Shown piece after piece: positions 1-7,779 of a DNA stretch of 64,000 nucleotides (position 1 is the first letter of the stretch; the number at the start of each line of letters is the position of its first letter). Source of the DNA: AAA044-D11 sp965268275 (GTDB lineage Bacteria; Actinomycetota; Actinomycetes; Nanopelagicales; Nanopelagicaceae); contig OZ254168.1 of the NCBI GenBank assembly GCA_965268275.1, forward strand, positions 992,001-1,056,000. The letters run 5' to 3'. The notes beneath the pieces were generated by a model. That model saw only the letters and a program-made list of their open reading frames with translations, was not told the origin of the DNA and ran no database searches. The position numbers and the translations under genes were made by a program.

Positions 1-1
1 T

Positions 2-445
2 TGGGTGGCCCTTAATTCAGATAGTTCATATTTTAATGATTTACAAACCACGCGTGAAATGTTCGAGCCTGAAATTGCCGCGCTGGCTGCTCGAAACGCA
101 ACACCTGAAAACCTAAAAGAGCTACAAGATATTTTAGAAGAGCAGAAGTTGTGCATCGGCGATGAGACCGATATTGCGCATATTGATATTGCCTGGCATG
201 CCGCGCTATCTCGCGCTACCCAGAATCCGATTCTTAATCAATTACATAATTCAATCGCTAATCTCGGAATTAAAGTTCGGATTGAAAATGCTAAACGTCC
301 AAATGCGGTAGAACACGCAACTTATTGGCATGATGAAATCATGCGGGCGGTAATTAGTGGTGATTCTGATTTAGCAAAAGCTGCGATGCGAATGCACATG
401 AATCAAGTCCGAGCTGATCTTGAGATTGCACTACAGACAACTTAA
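2..445 (+). CDS. GntR-family regulator, FCD ligand-binding domain (5' partial)
   Basis: The reading frame is open to the left edge, so only the C-terminal part of a transcription factor is present and the winged-helix DNA-binding domain lies outside. The visible 146 residues look like the all-helical FCD effector domain of FadR-subfamily GntR proteins, including the D-x3-H pattern in DIAWHAAL and further His residues in ATYWHDEI and RMHMNQ, which in this family bind a metal and a carboxylate or sugar-acid ligand. It lies 38 bp upstream of a sugar-catabolism-like operon. The palindrome in front of rhaI (7700-7716) is a plausible target. The ligand is unknown. The GTG at position 5 is internal, not the start. 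Confidence 0.8.
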   Translation, partial: WVALNSDSSYFNDLQTTREMFEPEIAALAARNATPENLKELQDILEEQKLCIGDETDIAHIDIAWHAALSRATQNPILNQLHNSIANLGIKVRIENAKRPNAVEHATYWHDEIMRAVISGDSDLAKAAMRMHMNQVRADLEIALQTT

Positions 446-483
446 ATAACTGATTTAAAGAGACCTAGAAAGCAGGAGCAAAA

Positions 484-1251
484 ATGGAATATAAATTAAC
501 GCTACTTTCAATGGGCGGCAGCGAAGTTCCCGGCCCAGAACTCTTCTGGATGGGGCAATGGGATAACTGGTTCCGCCTTCAGTTCCAGGTTGGACTAATC
601 CAAGGAAATGGCATCACCGCTCTTGTTAACACCGGTCCGGCAAAAGATTTAGGACCAATGAATGAAGGTTGGGTTGCCTTTCTCGGTGAGCGCGTCAAGT
701 TTGCTCGCCAAGAAGGCGAATATATTCTGGACCAACTTGCAAAACATAACGTTAAGCCAGAAGACATCACTCACATTTTCTTGACTCCCCTACAGCTTTA
801 CTCTGTAAGCAATGTTCTTGAATTTCCAAATGCCAAGATCCATATTTCAAAGCGAGGTTGGATTCATTTCCACACCACTCACAAGCACCCACATGATGGT
901 CGTGACACAAGTATTCCGCCACATATCTTGGCCGAACTTGTTGGTAAATCTTGGGATCGAGTTGTTCTACTTGAAGATGAAGAAACTATCGCACCGGGTC
1001 TTCGTACTTGGTGGTCCGGTGGACATCACCGCGCATCAATCGCTGTCGAGGTTGACACAAAGGCTGGAACTGCAGTTTTGAGCGATACCTTCTTCGTTAT
1101 GGAGAACGTTGTAAACAATCATCCAATCGGTATAACTGAAAACATGTATGAATGCATGGATGCACATGCTCGAGCACTTAAATCACCAATTGTTATCCCC
1201 CTATATGACCCAAAGAATTTTGATCGCTTCAAGAATGGTGTCGTAGCGTGA
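484..1251 (+). CDS. Metallo-beta-lactamase-fold protein lacking the metal motif
   Basis: This 255-residue protein has the outline of AHL-lactonase-like MBL-fold hydrolases: an N-terminal sandwich strand, an ITHIFLT strand before the usual metal loop, the EFPNAKIHIS strand, a late GGHH segment and an LSDT strand. The diagnostic HxHxDH motif is replaced by PLQLYS (about residues 102-107), so all four canonical ligands are gone; H181 and D201 remain. An AGGAG site sits about 5 nt before ATG 484, and the gene overlaps the next one by 4 bp (GTGA). The operon context suggests sugar-lactone handling, but catalysis as a zinc hydrolase looks unlikely. It may be a non-metal hydrolase or a binding protein. 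Confidence 0.6.
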   Translation: MEYKLTLLSMGGSEVPGPELFWMGQWDNWFRLQFQVGLIQGNGITALVNTGPAKDLGPMNEGWVAFLGERVKFARQEGEYILDQLAKHNVKPEDITHIFLTPLQLYSVSNVLEFPNAKIHISKRGWIHFHTTHKHPHDGRDTSIPPHILAELVGKSWDRVVLLEDEETIAPGLRTWWSGGHHRASIAVEVDTKAGTAVLSDTFFVMENVVNNHPIGITENMYECMDAHARALKSPIVIPLYDPKNFDRFKNGVVA

Positions 1252-2030
1252 GAGAGAAATCATTTGCTGCAAAGGGCGATGCGGTAATTGTTACAGGTGC
1301 CGCGGGCGGAATCGGTGCTGCAACTGTAGAAAACTTGGTGAATCAAGGAATATTCGTTTTCGCTGTCGATAAGAATTCAGAGGCCCTTTCAAAGGTTCTG
1401 GCATCGATTGACCCAGAAGGTGCGCTCACTCAAGCAATTGCGATCGATGTTACAAGCGAGAAGGAATGCCAAGAAGTTTGCGAGATTGCAAAGAAGAAGG
1501 GCATCCGCGTTAAAGGTCTAGTAAATAATGCAGCTGTTGGCGCCTTCAATATGAGTGTAGAGAGCACAAGTTTTGAAGATTGGCAGCGAATTATCTCGAT
1601 CAATCTGACCAGCCTTTATTTGATGGCTAAATATGCCTTGCCGCTAATTCGTAGTGCTGGTGGTGGCGCAGTGGTAAACATTTCATCTATTCATGCTTAT
1701 GCAACATCCACCGGTGTTGCGCCATATGCTGCCGCAAAGGGTGGAGTTCTAACTCTTACAAAAACTATGGCACTTGATCTTGCGCCAGACAATATTCGAG
1801 TTGTCTGCATAATTCCGGGCGCTACTGATACGCCGATGCTACGTCAGCATGCAGAACGTGAAGGAAAGACATTGGCTGAATTAGGTTTCCCATCAAGTGA
1901 AAATGCTATTGGCCGAATTGCTCAACCAGAGGAAGTTGCCGATGTAATTGCATTTGCTCTTTCCAGGGGTGCAAGTTTTATTACCGGTTCATCACTAATT
2001 CCTGATGGAGGAATTCTTGCCAAGTTCTAA
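1248..2030 (+). CDS. SDR-family NAD(P)-dependent oxidoreductase
   Basis: A classical short-chain dehydrogenase of 260 residues. The cofactor loop TGAAGGIG is near residue 17, the NNAA motif near residue 92, the catalytic Ser is in NISSIHAY, the YAAAK catalytic pair is near residue 160, and a PGATDTPM segment follows. The start is GTG at 1248, overlapping the preceding stop as GTGA, so translation is probably coupled. The cluster suggests oxidation of a sugar, perhaps a deoxysugar to its lactone; that substrate is inference. The 3' end overlaps the next gene. Confidence 0.85.
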   Translation: MREKSFAAKGDAVIVTGAAGGIGAATVENLVNQGIFVFAVDKNSEALSKVLASIDPEGALTQAIAIDVTSEKECQEVCEIAKKKGIRVKGLVNNAAVGAFNMSVESTSFEDWQRIISINLTSLYLMAKYALPLIRSAGGGAVVNISSIHAYATSTGVAPYAAAKGGVLTLTKTMALDLAPDNIRVVCIIPGATDTPMLRQHAEREGKTLAELGFPSSENAIGRIAQPEEVADVIAFALSRGASFITGSSLIPDGGILAKF

Positions 2031-3027
2031 AGCCGTTGTAACAACTTCGGCGAATAAATCTTCACTTGCACCTGTTTCGATTGCTGAACTTGGTGATAAG
2101 CAAGTGGCAATAAAGACTATTTGTTCGGGAGTCAGCACTGGCACTGATAAGTGGGTAATTTCAGGACGTTTCGAGTGGGGTAATTTTGGATTTCCATTAG
2201 TTCCCGGATATCAACGAAGTGGAATTGTGGAGGCTGTCGGATCTAAAGTTACAAATGTAAAGGTTGGCCAGCAAGTATTCGCAACTGCAAGCATCAATTA
2301 TTCGGATGCAACTGCGGGCTGGGGCGCACATACTAGTTTTGGAATCTGCGAAGATTTCGAAGTTTTCGATGCAACTGGTATTCCAGCGGCACGTTCAGCA
2401 TTTGGGGTTGTTGCCCAAGTTGGCTTCAACGCCGCATCAAGAATTATTGGCAAAGCTGGAGATCGAGTATTGGTAATTGGGGATGGCGTAATCGGAGCCA
2501 GCGGCGCACTCAGTGCAAAAGCGCGTGGTTTTGAACCTCTTCTACTTGGACGCCATGACTCAAGATTAGAGAAGATAAATTCACTGGGAATTCAAACTGC
2601 GAATTCAAATACCGTTTCTCAGAAAGCGCTCTCGGACTTTGCCCCAATCGCAGTAATCGACACGGTTCAAAGCCCAGAAGCCTTCGAACTTTATTATCGC
2701 GCTCTTCCTGCAACCTGGGCGGCTGAAACCTTTGGCAACTCACGCACCGGTATTGGTCAAATTATTTTCAGCGGTCACACTCCTGATGGCGCAAATACTT
2801 GGGCCGATATGGCACATTTACAGAAGCAGGAATTAACAGTTCACTTTGTTTCAGGTTGGGTAGCAAATCGACTTGTTCAAACTCTAGAGTTGATGAAATC
2901 AGATGCTCTTAGTTTAGAGAAAATTGCTACTGAATACTCAGCCGATGATGCAAGTATTGAGAAATTATTTAGCAATATCGCAGCAGGTAAGAATCCCGAT
3001 ATCGCCGTCTATATTAATTGGGCGTAA
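2017..3027 (+). CDS. Medium-chain (MDR) dehydrogenase, probably zinc-independent
   Basis: The protein has the GroES-like N-terminal fold (PGYQRSGIVEAVG) followed by a Rossmann domain (VIGDGVIGA, about residues 155-163), as in the MDR/zinc alcohol dehydrogenase superfamily. The structural four-Cys zinc lobe and the usual catalytic Cys/His pair are not evident. An ATG at 2005 exists, but a GGAGGA site at 2006-2011 lies 5 nt before TTG 2017, so TTG is the better start (336 residues). The gene begins inside the end of the upstream SDR gene and its 3' end overlaps convergent rhaB by 14 bp. Substrate unknown; a sugar or sugar-alcohol oxidation is likely from context. Confidence 0.75.
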   Translation: MPSSKAVVTTSANKSSLAPVSIAELGDKQVAIKTICSGVSTGTDKWVISGRFEWGNFGFPLVPGYQRSGIVEAVGSKVTNVKVGQQVFATASINYSDATAGWGAHTSFGICEDFEVFDATGIPAARSAFGVVAQVGFNAASRIIGKAGDRVLVIGDGVIGASGALSAKARGFEPLLLGRHDSRLEKINSLGIQTANSNTVSQKALSDFAPIAVIDTVQSPEAFELYYRALPATWAAETFGNSRTGIGQIIFSGHTPDGANTWADMAHLQKQELTVHFVSGWVANRLVQTLELMKSDALSLEKIATEYSADDASIEKLFSNIAAGKNPDIAVYINWA

Positions 3028-4414
3028 ATTCTTCGCTGATAAAGCTCTTTCCGATCAATTCTCTTGCCGCTTTTAGACTTGTAACAACTCCTGCGCTAAG
3101 TGCTTGAACTGCAATGTTTCCAAATAGTGTTGATTCGACAGGTCCAGTCTTAACTTTTACTCCACAAGCATTCGCAGTCAATTGATTTAGCAGTGAAATC
3201 TGTGATCCGCCACCAAGAATATGAATGGTCGCAATTTTCTTCCCAGTTACTTCTTCAATTTCCGAAATAGTTTTCTGGTATGCCGCAGCCAAGCTTCGCA
3301 AAATACAAATTGTGAATTCACCCTTTGTCCGCGGTGGATTGATGCCCTTTTCGACACAATAAGAAACAATCCGATCTGGCATCTCGCCAGGGGATCTAAA
3401 TCTTGGATCATTTGGATCTATTAGAGAATTAAATTCTAGGCTTCTACTCGCCTCATCAACCAACTGTGGAATTGTCCATTCTTCATTCGCGCTTCGCCAA
3501 GTTCTGCGGGATTCTTCTAACAACCACATCCCTGTTACATTTTTTAGAATGCGCACTGTGTTAGCTGCACCAAGTTCATTCGTAAGATTCGCAGCCAGTG
3601 CCTCTTTAGAAGTTACTGGAATATCACTTTCGATTCCGACGAGAGACCAAGTTCCACTTGATATATATGCCTCGAAATCTCGATCACCGAATGGAATTCC
3701 AGCGACCGCACTGGCGGTGTCATGCGACGCTGTTGCAACAACTTTTATTCCATCAAGAACACCAAAGCCCCTAATTGTGCCAATCTCGGCACCAGGCTCG
3801 TGTAATTCTGTAAATAGTTCACTGCGGAGTCCGGCCAACTCAATTAATGGGTAGTCCCAGTTTCGTTTCTTCACATCTAACAACTGCGTCGTAGATGCAT
3901 TGGTAACTTCAGTTGAAATCTTTCCAGTTAGTTCGGCATTTAACAGATCAGGTATAAGCAAGAACTTGCTTGCTGCTTTATATGACTCATCGTTCTTTGC
4001 AGAAACTAATTGATACAAGGTATTAAAGTTCAAGAATTGAATACCGGTATCTTGATAGATCCGCTTTTCTCCCAAGCGAGAGACAAGCTCTTCGAAAGCT
4101 GGAAATGTTCTAGGGTCTCGATAAGAATGGACCTTTGAGATTAACTTATCCTTGCCATCCAATAACCCATAGTCGACCGCCCAAGAATCAATTGCTAGAG
4201 ATATTGGCGTGCCTTGTTCTAAGCACTTTTCAATTCCGATTAGAACTTGTTCGGTTATCAACTTCCAATCCCACAAAATCGCCCCATCTTTATCCTCAAA
4301 AATTTCATGGGCAAAGCGATGCACGATTTCTAATTCGATTTTTTCGGTTGTTACTCGGCCAATTGCTACTCGGCCACTAGTTGCGCCTAGATCAACTGCG
4401 ATGAAATTAGCCAC
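3014..4414 (-). CDS. rhaB: Rhamnulokinase
   Basis: FGGY-family carbohydrate kinase of 466 residues that phosphorylates L-rhamnulose to L-rhamnulose 1-phosphate with ATP. Visible signatures are the N-terminal phosphate loop AVDLGATSGR, the SWAVDYG segment, ASHDTASAVAG in the middle and the C-terminal ILGGGSQ adenosine motif. Length is normal for RhaB (about 470-490). It is the last gene of the leftward rhaI / rhaD-W / rhaB set, separated from the aldolase gene by only 2 bp, and its neighbours complete the phosphorylative rhamnose pathway, which makes the substrate call firm. Probably transcribed from the rhaI promoter. Confidence 0.92.
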   Translation of the reverse strand: MANFIAVDLGATSGRVAIGRVTTEKIELEIVHRFAHEIFEDKDGAILWDWKLITEQVLIGIEKCLEQGTPISLAIDSWAVDYGLLDGKDKLISKVHSYRDPRTFPAFEELVSRLGEKRIYQDTGIQFLNFNTLYQLVSAKNDESYKAASKFLLIPDLLNAELTGKISTEVTNASTTQLLDVKKRNWDYPLIELAGLRSELFTELHEPGAEIGTIRGFGVLDGIKVVATASHDTASAVAGIPFGDRDFEAYISSGTWSLVGIESDIPVTSKEALAANLTNELGAANTVRILKNVTGMWLLEESRRTWRSANEEWTIPQLVDEASRSLEFNSLIDPNDPRFRSPGEMPDRIVSYCVEKGINPPRTKGEFTICILRSLAAAYQKTISEIEEVTGKKIATIHILGGGSQISLLNQLTANACGVKVKTGPVESTLFGNIAVQALSAGVVTSLKAARELIGKSFISEEFTPN

Positions 4415-4416
4415 GA

Positions 4417-6468
4417 CTACCTTAAGAATGCAGCAGCGACTCCACCATCAACCGGAATATGTAATCCAGTTGTCAGTGGCAGATCAGATGCGCAGAGAAC
4501 AAATACGGCTGCCGCTATATGATCTGGAAGAACTTCTTTCTTCAAGATTGTGCGTTGGGCGTAATACTCGCCTAACTTCTCCTCTTCGACACCATAAACA
4601 GCTGCACGTTGGGCGCCCCAACCACTTGCAAAAATTCCAGAACCTTTAACTACACCATCTGGATTTACGCCATTTACCCGAATTCCATATGCCCCAAGCT
4701 CTGCAGCAAGCAACCGAACTTGATGTGCTTGATCAGCTTTAGTAGATCCGTAAGCAACGTTATTTGGTCCAGCAAAAACTGAATTCTTTGATGAGATGTA
4801 AATAATGTCGCCACCCATTTGAGCAGCAATCATTGCTTTTGCACTCTCTCTTGATACTAAGAATGAGCCCCGTGCCATTACATCGTGCTGGATATCCCAA
4901 TCTTGCGCCGTTGTTTCAATCAGTGGCTTACTAATTGAGAGCCCGGCATTATTTACAACTAAATCAATGCCACCGAAGGCAAGAACACCGGCATCAATAG
5001 CAGCACTAACTTGTGCTTCATCTGTCACGTCAACGGCAACTGCAATAGCTTTATCTGGGCCGCCAAGTTCGGTCGCAACACTTTGTGCCGATGTTAAATC
5101 GCGATCAGCAATAATTACACAGGCGCCTTCAGCACCTAGACGAATCGCTGTCGCCTTTCCAATTCCTGATCCCCCACCCGTTACCAATGCGATTCGCCCT
5201 TGAAGTGGCTTGGGCTTTGGCATCCGACGTAGCTTTGCTTCTTCGAGTTCCCAATATTCAATATTGAACTTCTCTGATTCTGAAATTGGTGAATAGGTTG
5301 AAATAGCTTCGGCGCCGCGCATTACATTGATTGCATTTACATAAAACTCACTGGCTACTCGAGCCGTTTGCTTGTCTTTGCCATAACTAAACATTCCAAC
5401 ACCAGGTACCAAAATGATTAGTGGATCTGCGCCTCGAATCGCTGGTGAATCTTTAGTTGCATACTTGTTGTAGTAAGCGGTGTATTTGGCCCGATATTCG
5501 AGATGTAATTCGTTAGCCCTGGTAATGATTTTTTCTACATCAGCATTTGAATCTAAATCAATAACAAGTGGTGAGATTTTTGTGCGCAAGAAATGATCTG
5601 GGCAGGAAGTTCCCTTGGCCGCAAGCTCTTCTAATTTTTCACTATTTAAGAAATCTAAAACCACATCTGAGTCATTGAAGTGGCCAACCATGCGATTGTC
5701 TTTTGATGCAATGCCACGAAGTGTCGGCGCAAGTTTTGCAGCCTTGACATGGCGTTCAGCCTTAGAAAGTGGATTACGCCCGGCAACAACTTTTCCAAAG
5801 GGATCTTTCTTTCCAGTTTCAGCTATAAATTTTTCAGCTTTCAAGATTGCTGCAACCGAGCGCTCTTCACACTCTTTGCTTGTGGCGCCCCAAGTTGTTA
5901 AGCCATGCCCACCCAATACGCAGCCGTGTGCTTTGGGATTCTCCTTAGCTAATTTAGAAATATCTAATCCGAGTTCAAATCCTGGACGTCGCCAGTCAAT
6001 CCAGAGAATTTCATCACCAAAACATTTCTTAGTTAATTCGCGACCAGCTTTTGATGTAGCAAGGGCAATAATTGAATCTGGATGCAGGTGGTCAACATGA
6101 TCTTGATCAACTAGACCATGCATTGCGGTGTCGATACTCGGAGCCGCACCACCTTTACCAAACGCGCAGAAATCAAAGAGATGAACCATTTCATCTTCAT
6201 GATCTAATCCTCTATATACCGCAGTCATTCCACGAAGTCGATCTAGGTAGAGAGTTGCTAAACCCTTTTCGGTTAAAGTTCCAAGATCCCCGCCAGAGCC
6301 CTTTACATAAAGGACTTCAACTTGAGCACCAGTTAATGGATCAGTTGCACTGCCCTTTGCTGAAGTATTTCCACCGGCATAATTTGTGTATTTTGGATTC
6401 GAACCCAATCGATTGCTTCGTTCAAGTAAATCTTTAACAACTTTGTCACTCAAGACTAAGCACCCCAT
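4417..6468 (-). CDS. rhaEW: Bifunctional rhamnulose-1-phosphate aldolase / lactaldehyde dehydrogenase
   Basis: A 683-residue fusion. Residues about 1-400 form a class II aldolase domain with zinc-binding His residues in HLHPDS and GGHGLTTWG; residues about 425-683 form an SDR domain with TGGGSGIG, NNAG and YGSTK motifs. This architecture matches the bifunctional aldolase/dehydrogenase of rhamnose pathways, which cleaves rhamnulose 1-phosphate to dihydroxyacetone phosphate and L-lactaldehyde and oxidises the latter to L-lactate. The gene overlaps rhaI by 13 bp and precedes rhaB by 2 bp. The symbol follows the Bacillus subtilis naming; the same protein is often annotated RhaD/SDR. Confidence 0.92.
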   Translation of the reverse strand: MGCLVLSDKVVKDLLERSNRLGSNPKYTNYAGGNTSAKGSATDPLTGAQVEVLYVKGSGGDLGTLTEKGLATLYLDRLRGMTAVYRGLDHEDEMVHLFDFCAFGKGGAAPSIDTAMHGLVDQDHVDHLHPDSIIALATSKAGRELTKKCFGDEILWIDWRRPGFELGLDISKLAKENPKAHGCVLGGHGLTTWGATSKECEERSVAAILKAEKFIAETGKKDPFGKVVAGRNPLSKAERHVKAAKLAPTLRGIASKDNRMVGHFNDSDVVLDFLNSEKLEELAAKGTSCPDHFLRTKISPLVIDLDSNADVEKIITRANELHLEYRAKYTAYYNKYATKDSPAIRGADPLIILVPGVGMFSYGKDKQTARVASEFYVNAINVMRGAEAISTYSPISESEKFNIEYWELEEAKLRRMPKPKPLQGRIALVTGGGSGIGKATAIRLGAEGACVIIADRDLTSAQSVATELGGPDKAIAVAVDVTDEAQVSAAIDAGVLAFGGIDLVVNNAGLSISKPLIETTAQDWDIQHDVMARGSFLVSRESAKAMIAAQMGGDIIYISSKNSVFAGPNNVAYGSTKADQAHQVRLLAAELGAYGIRVNGVNPDGVVKGSGIFASGWGAQRAAVYGVEEEKLGEYYAQRTILKKEVLPDHIAAAVFVLCASDLPLTTGLHIPVDGGVAAAFLR

Positions 6469-7622
6469 CCAGCTTGGTTTCCACCAACACGTTCAGCGGC
6501 AATCTTCTCGGCATATCCACTTTTTGCATAAGCCTTCATTGGTTCGCCATCAATTCCTTTTGCTTCCCGCCATTCGCGAATCATTGGACGGACATCGGTA
6601 TTAAAGGCATCCATCAAAACTTCGTGTGCCGCAAGAACATCACCGCTCTTTTGTGCCGCCTTAAGTGCATCTTGATCAACAAATACCGCTTTAGCGACCG
6701 CCTCTTGAACATTCATGATTGAACGAATTTGACCAGGAATCTTCGCTTCGATGTTGTGACATTGATCTAGAACATATGAAACCGGAGTCCCGACATCAAA
6801 ACCGCCACCGACATTAACTTCGTGCATGATTCTAAACAATTGGAATGGATCAGCAGCGCCAACGATTAAATCATCGTCAGCATAGAAACGTGAATTAAAG
6901 TCGAATGCGCCAAGTCGTTTTGCGCGAAGCAAACTGGCGACGATGAATTCAATGTTTGTTCCTGGTGCGTGGTGACCGGTATCAACACAGACCCAAGCCT
7001 TTTCACCGAGTGCTAAGCAGTGAACTAGTGAAGTTCCCCAGTCCGGAACATCGGTGTGATAAAAAGCTGGCTCAAAAAATTTGTATTCCAAAAGCATTCT
7101 CTGGTTTGCACCCAGCGCTTTATACGTCCTTGAAAGTGACTCAGCCAATCTATCTTGACGTTCGACGATGCTGTCTTGGCCTGGATAGTTTGTGCCATCT
7201 GCAAACCATAATTTCAAATCCTGAGAGCCGGTTATATTCATGATATCGATGCAATCTAGAAGGTGGGCAACCGCACGATCTCGAATCTTTGGATCGGGAT
7301 TACAGACTGACCCCAACTTGTATTCATCATCTTGGAAAGTATTTGAATTAATCGTTCCTAAAACAACACCAAGTTCTTTGGCATGTGCAGCAAGTTTTGC
7401 GTAATCCTCGACCTTGTCCCATGGGATATGTAGGGCAACGCTTGGTGCGGCTCCGGTGTATTTATTTACTTGTGCGGCATCTGCAATTTTCTCGAAGGGA
7501 TCGCGCGGAACTCCTGGTTGTGCGAATACTTTAAATCTGGTTCCAGAGTTTCCATATGCCCACGACGGCGTTTCGATTTTCAGCCGATCTAGGACTGCTT
7601 TTACCTGAGAAACGTTAGCCAT
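6456..7622 (-). CDS. rhaI: L-rhamnose isomerase, RhaI type
   Basis: TIM-barrel sugar isomerase of 388 residues that converts L-rhamnose to L-rhamnulose. It belongs to the Pseudomonas/Rhizobium-type RhaI family rather than the E. coli RhaA family. Metal-ligand regions are visible as LLEYKFFEP, VCVDTGHH and FDFNSRFYADDD. AAGGAG lies a few bases before the ATG at 7622. It is the first gene of the leftward rhamnose operon and follows a promoter with a GntR-like palindrome. The 3' end overlaps the aldolase gene by 13 bp. Confidence 0.93.
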   Translation of the reverse strand: MANVSQVKAVLDRLKIETPSWAYGNSGTRFKVFAQPGVPRDPFEKIADAAQVNKYTGAAPSVALHIPWDKVEDYAKLAAHAKELGVVLGTINSNTFQDDEYKLGSVCNPDPKIRDRAVAHLLDCIDIMNITGSQDLKLWFADGTNYPGQDSIVERQDRLAESLSRTYKALGANQRMLLEYKFFEPAFYHTDVPDWGTSLVHCLALGEKAWVCVDTGHHAPGTNIEFIVASLLRAKRLGAFDFNSRFYADDDLIVGAADPFQLFRIMHEVNVGGGFDVGTPVSYVLDQCHNIEAKIPGQIRSIMNVQEAVAKAVFVDQDALKAAQKSGDVLAAHEVLMDAFNTDVRPMIREWREAKGIDGEPMKAYAKSGYAEKIAAERVGGNQAGWGA

Positions 7623-7694
7623 GGACCGCTCCTTAATTTCGCTGAATTTCTTTAAAATCTAAGATAATCCTAGTTCAAATGCTGCTTTTGGTAA

Positions 7695-7723
7695 ACGATA
7701 AGTTGTCCGACAACTTGATTCAA
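7695..7723 (-). promoter_or_regulatory. Predicted rhaI promoter
   Basis: On the minus strand TTGAAT (7718-7723) and TATCGT (7695-7700) are separated by exactly 17 bp, giving a credible sigma-70-like promoter about 70 bp upstream of rhaI. The spacer is almost entirely filled by the palindrome at 7700-7716, so a bound regulator would block the promoter. Confidence 0.55.
7700..7716. promoter_or_regulatory. GntR/FadR-like operator upstream of rhaI
   Basis: The 17 bp AAGTTGTC-C-GACAACTT is a perfect 8-bp inverted repeat around one base. The core TTGTC-n-GACAA resembles operators of FCD-type GntR regulators such as LldR. It sits between the predicted -10 and -35 boxes of rhaI, and the FCD regulator at the left edge of the window is the obvious candidate ligand. 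Binding is inferred, not shown. Confidence 0.6.
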
Positions 7724-7726
7724 AGT

Positions 7727-7760
7727 AAAAAGCCCTCCGCATTTTCGCAGAGGGCTTAAA
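7727..7760 (-). terminator. Intrinsic terminator of the nrdR-nrdJ operon
   Basis: Read on the minus strand: a stem of AAGCCCTCTGCG pairing with CGCGGAGGGCTT-like sequence (one mismatch), a short A-rich loop and a following run of T. It begins about 20 bp after the nrdJ stop and lies just upstream of the rhaI promoter, insulating the two leftward operons. Confidence 0.85.
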
Positions 7761-7779
7761 TTACTTATCTGTTTTCAGA

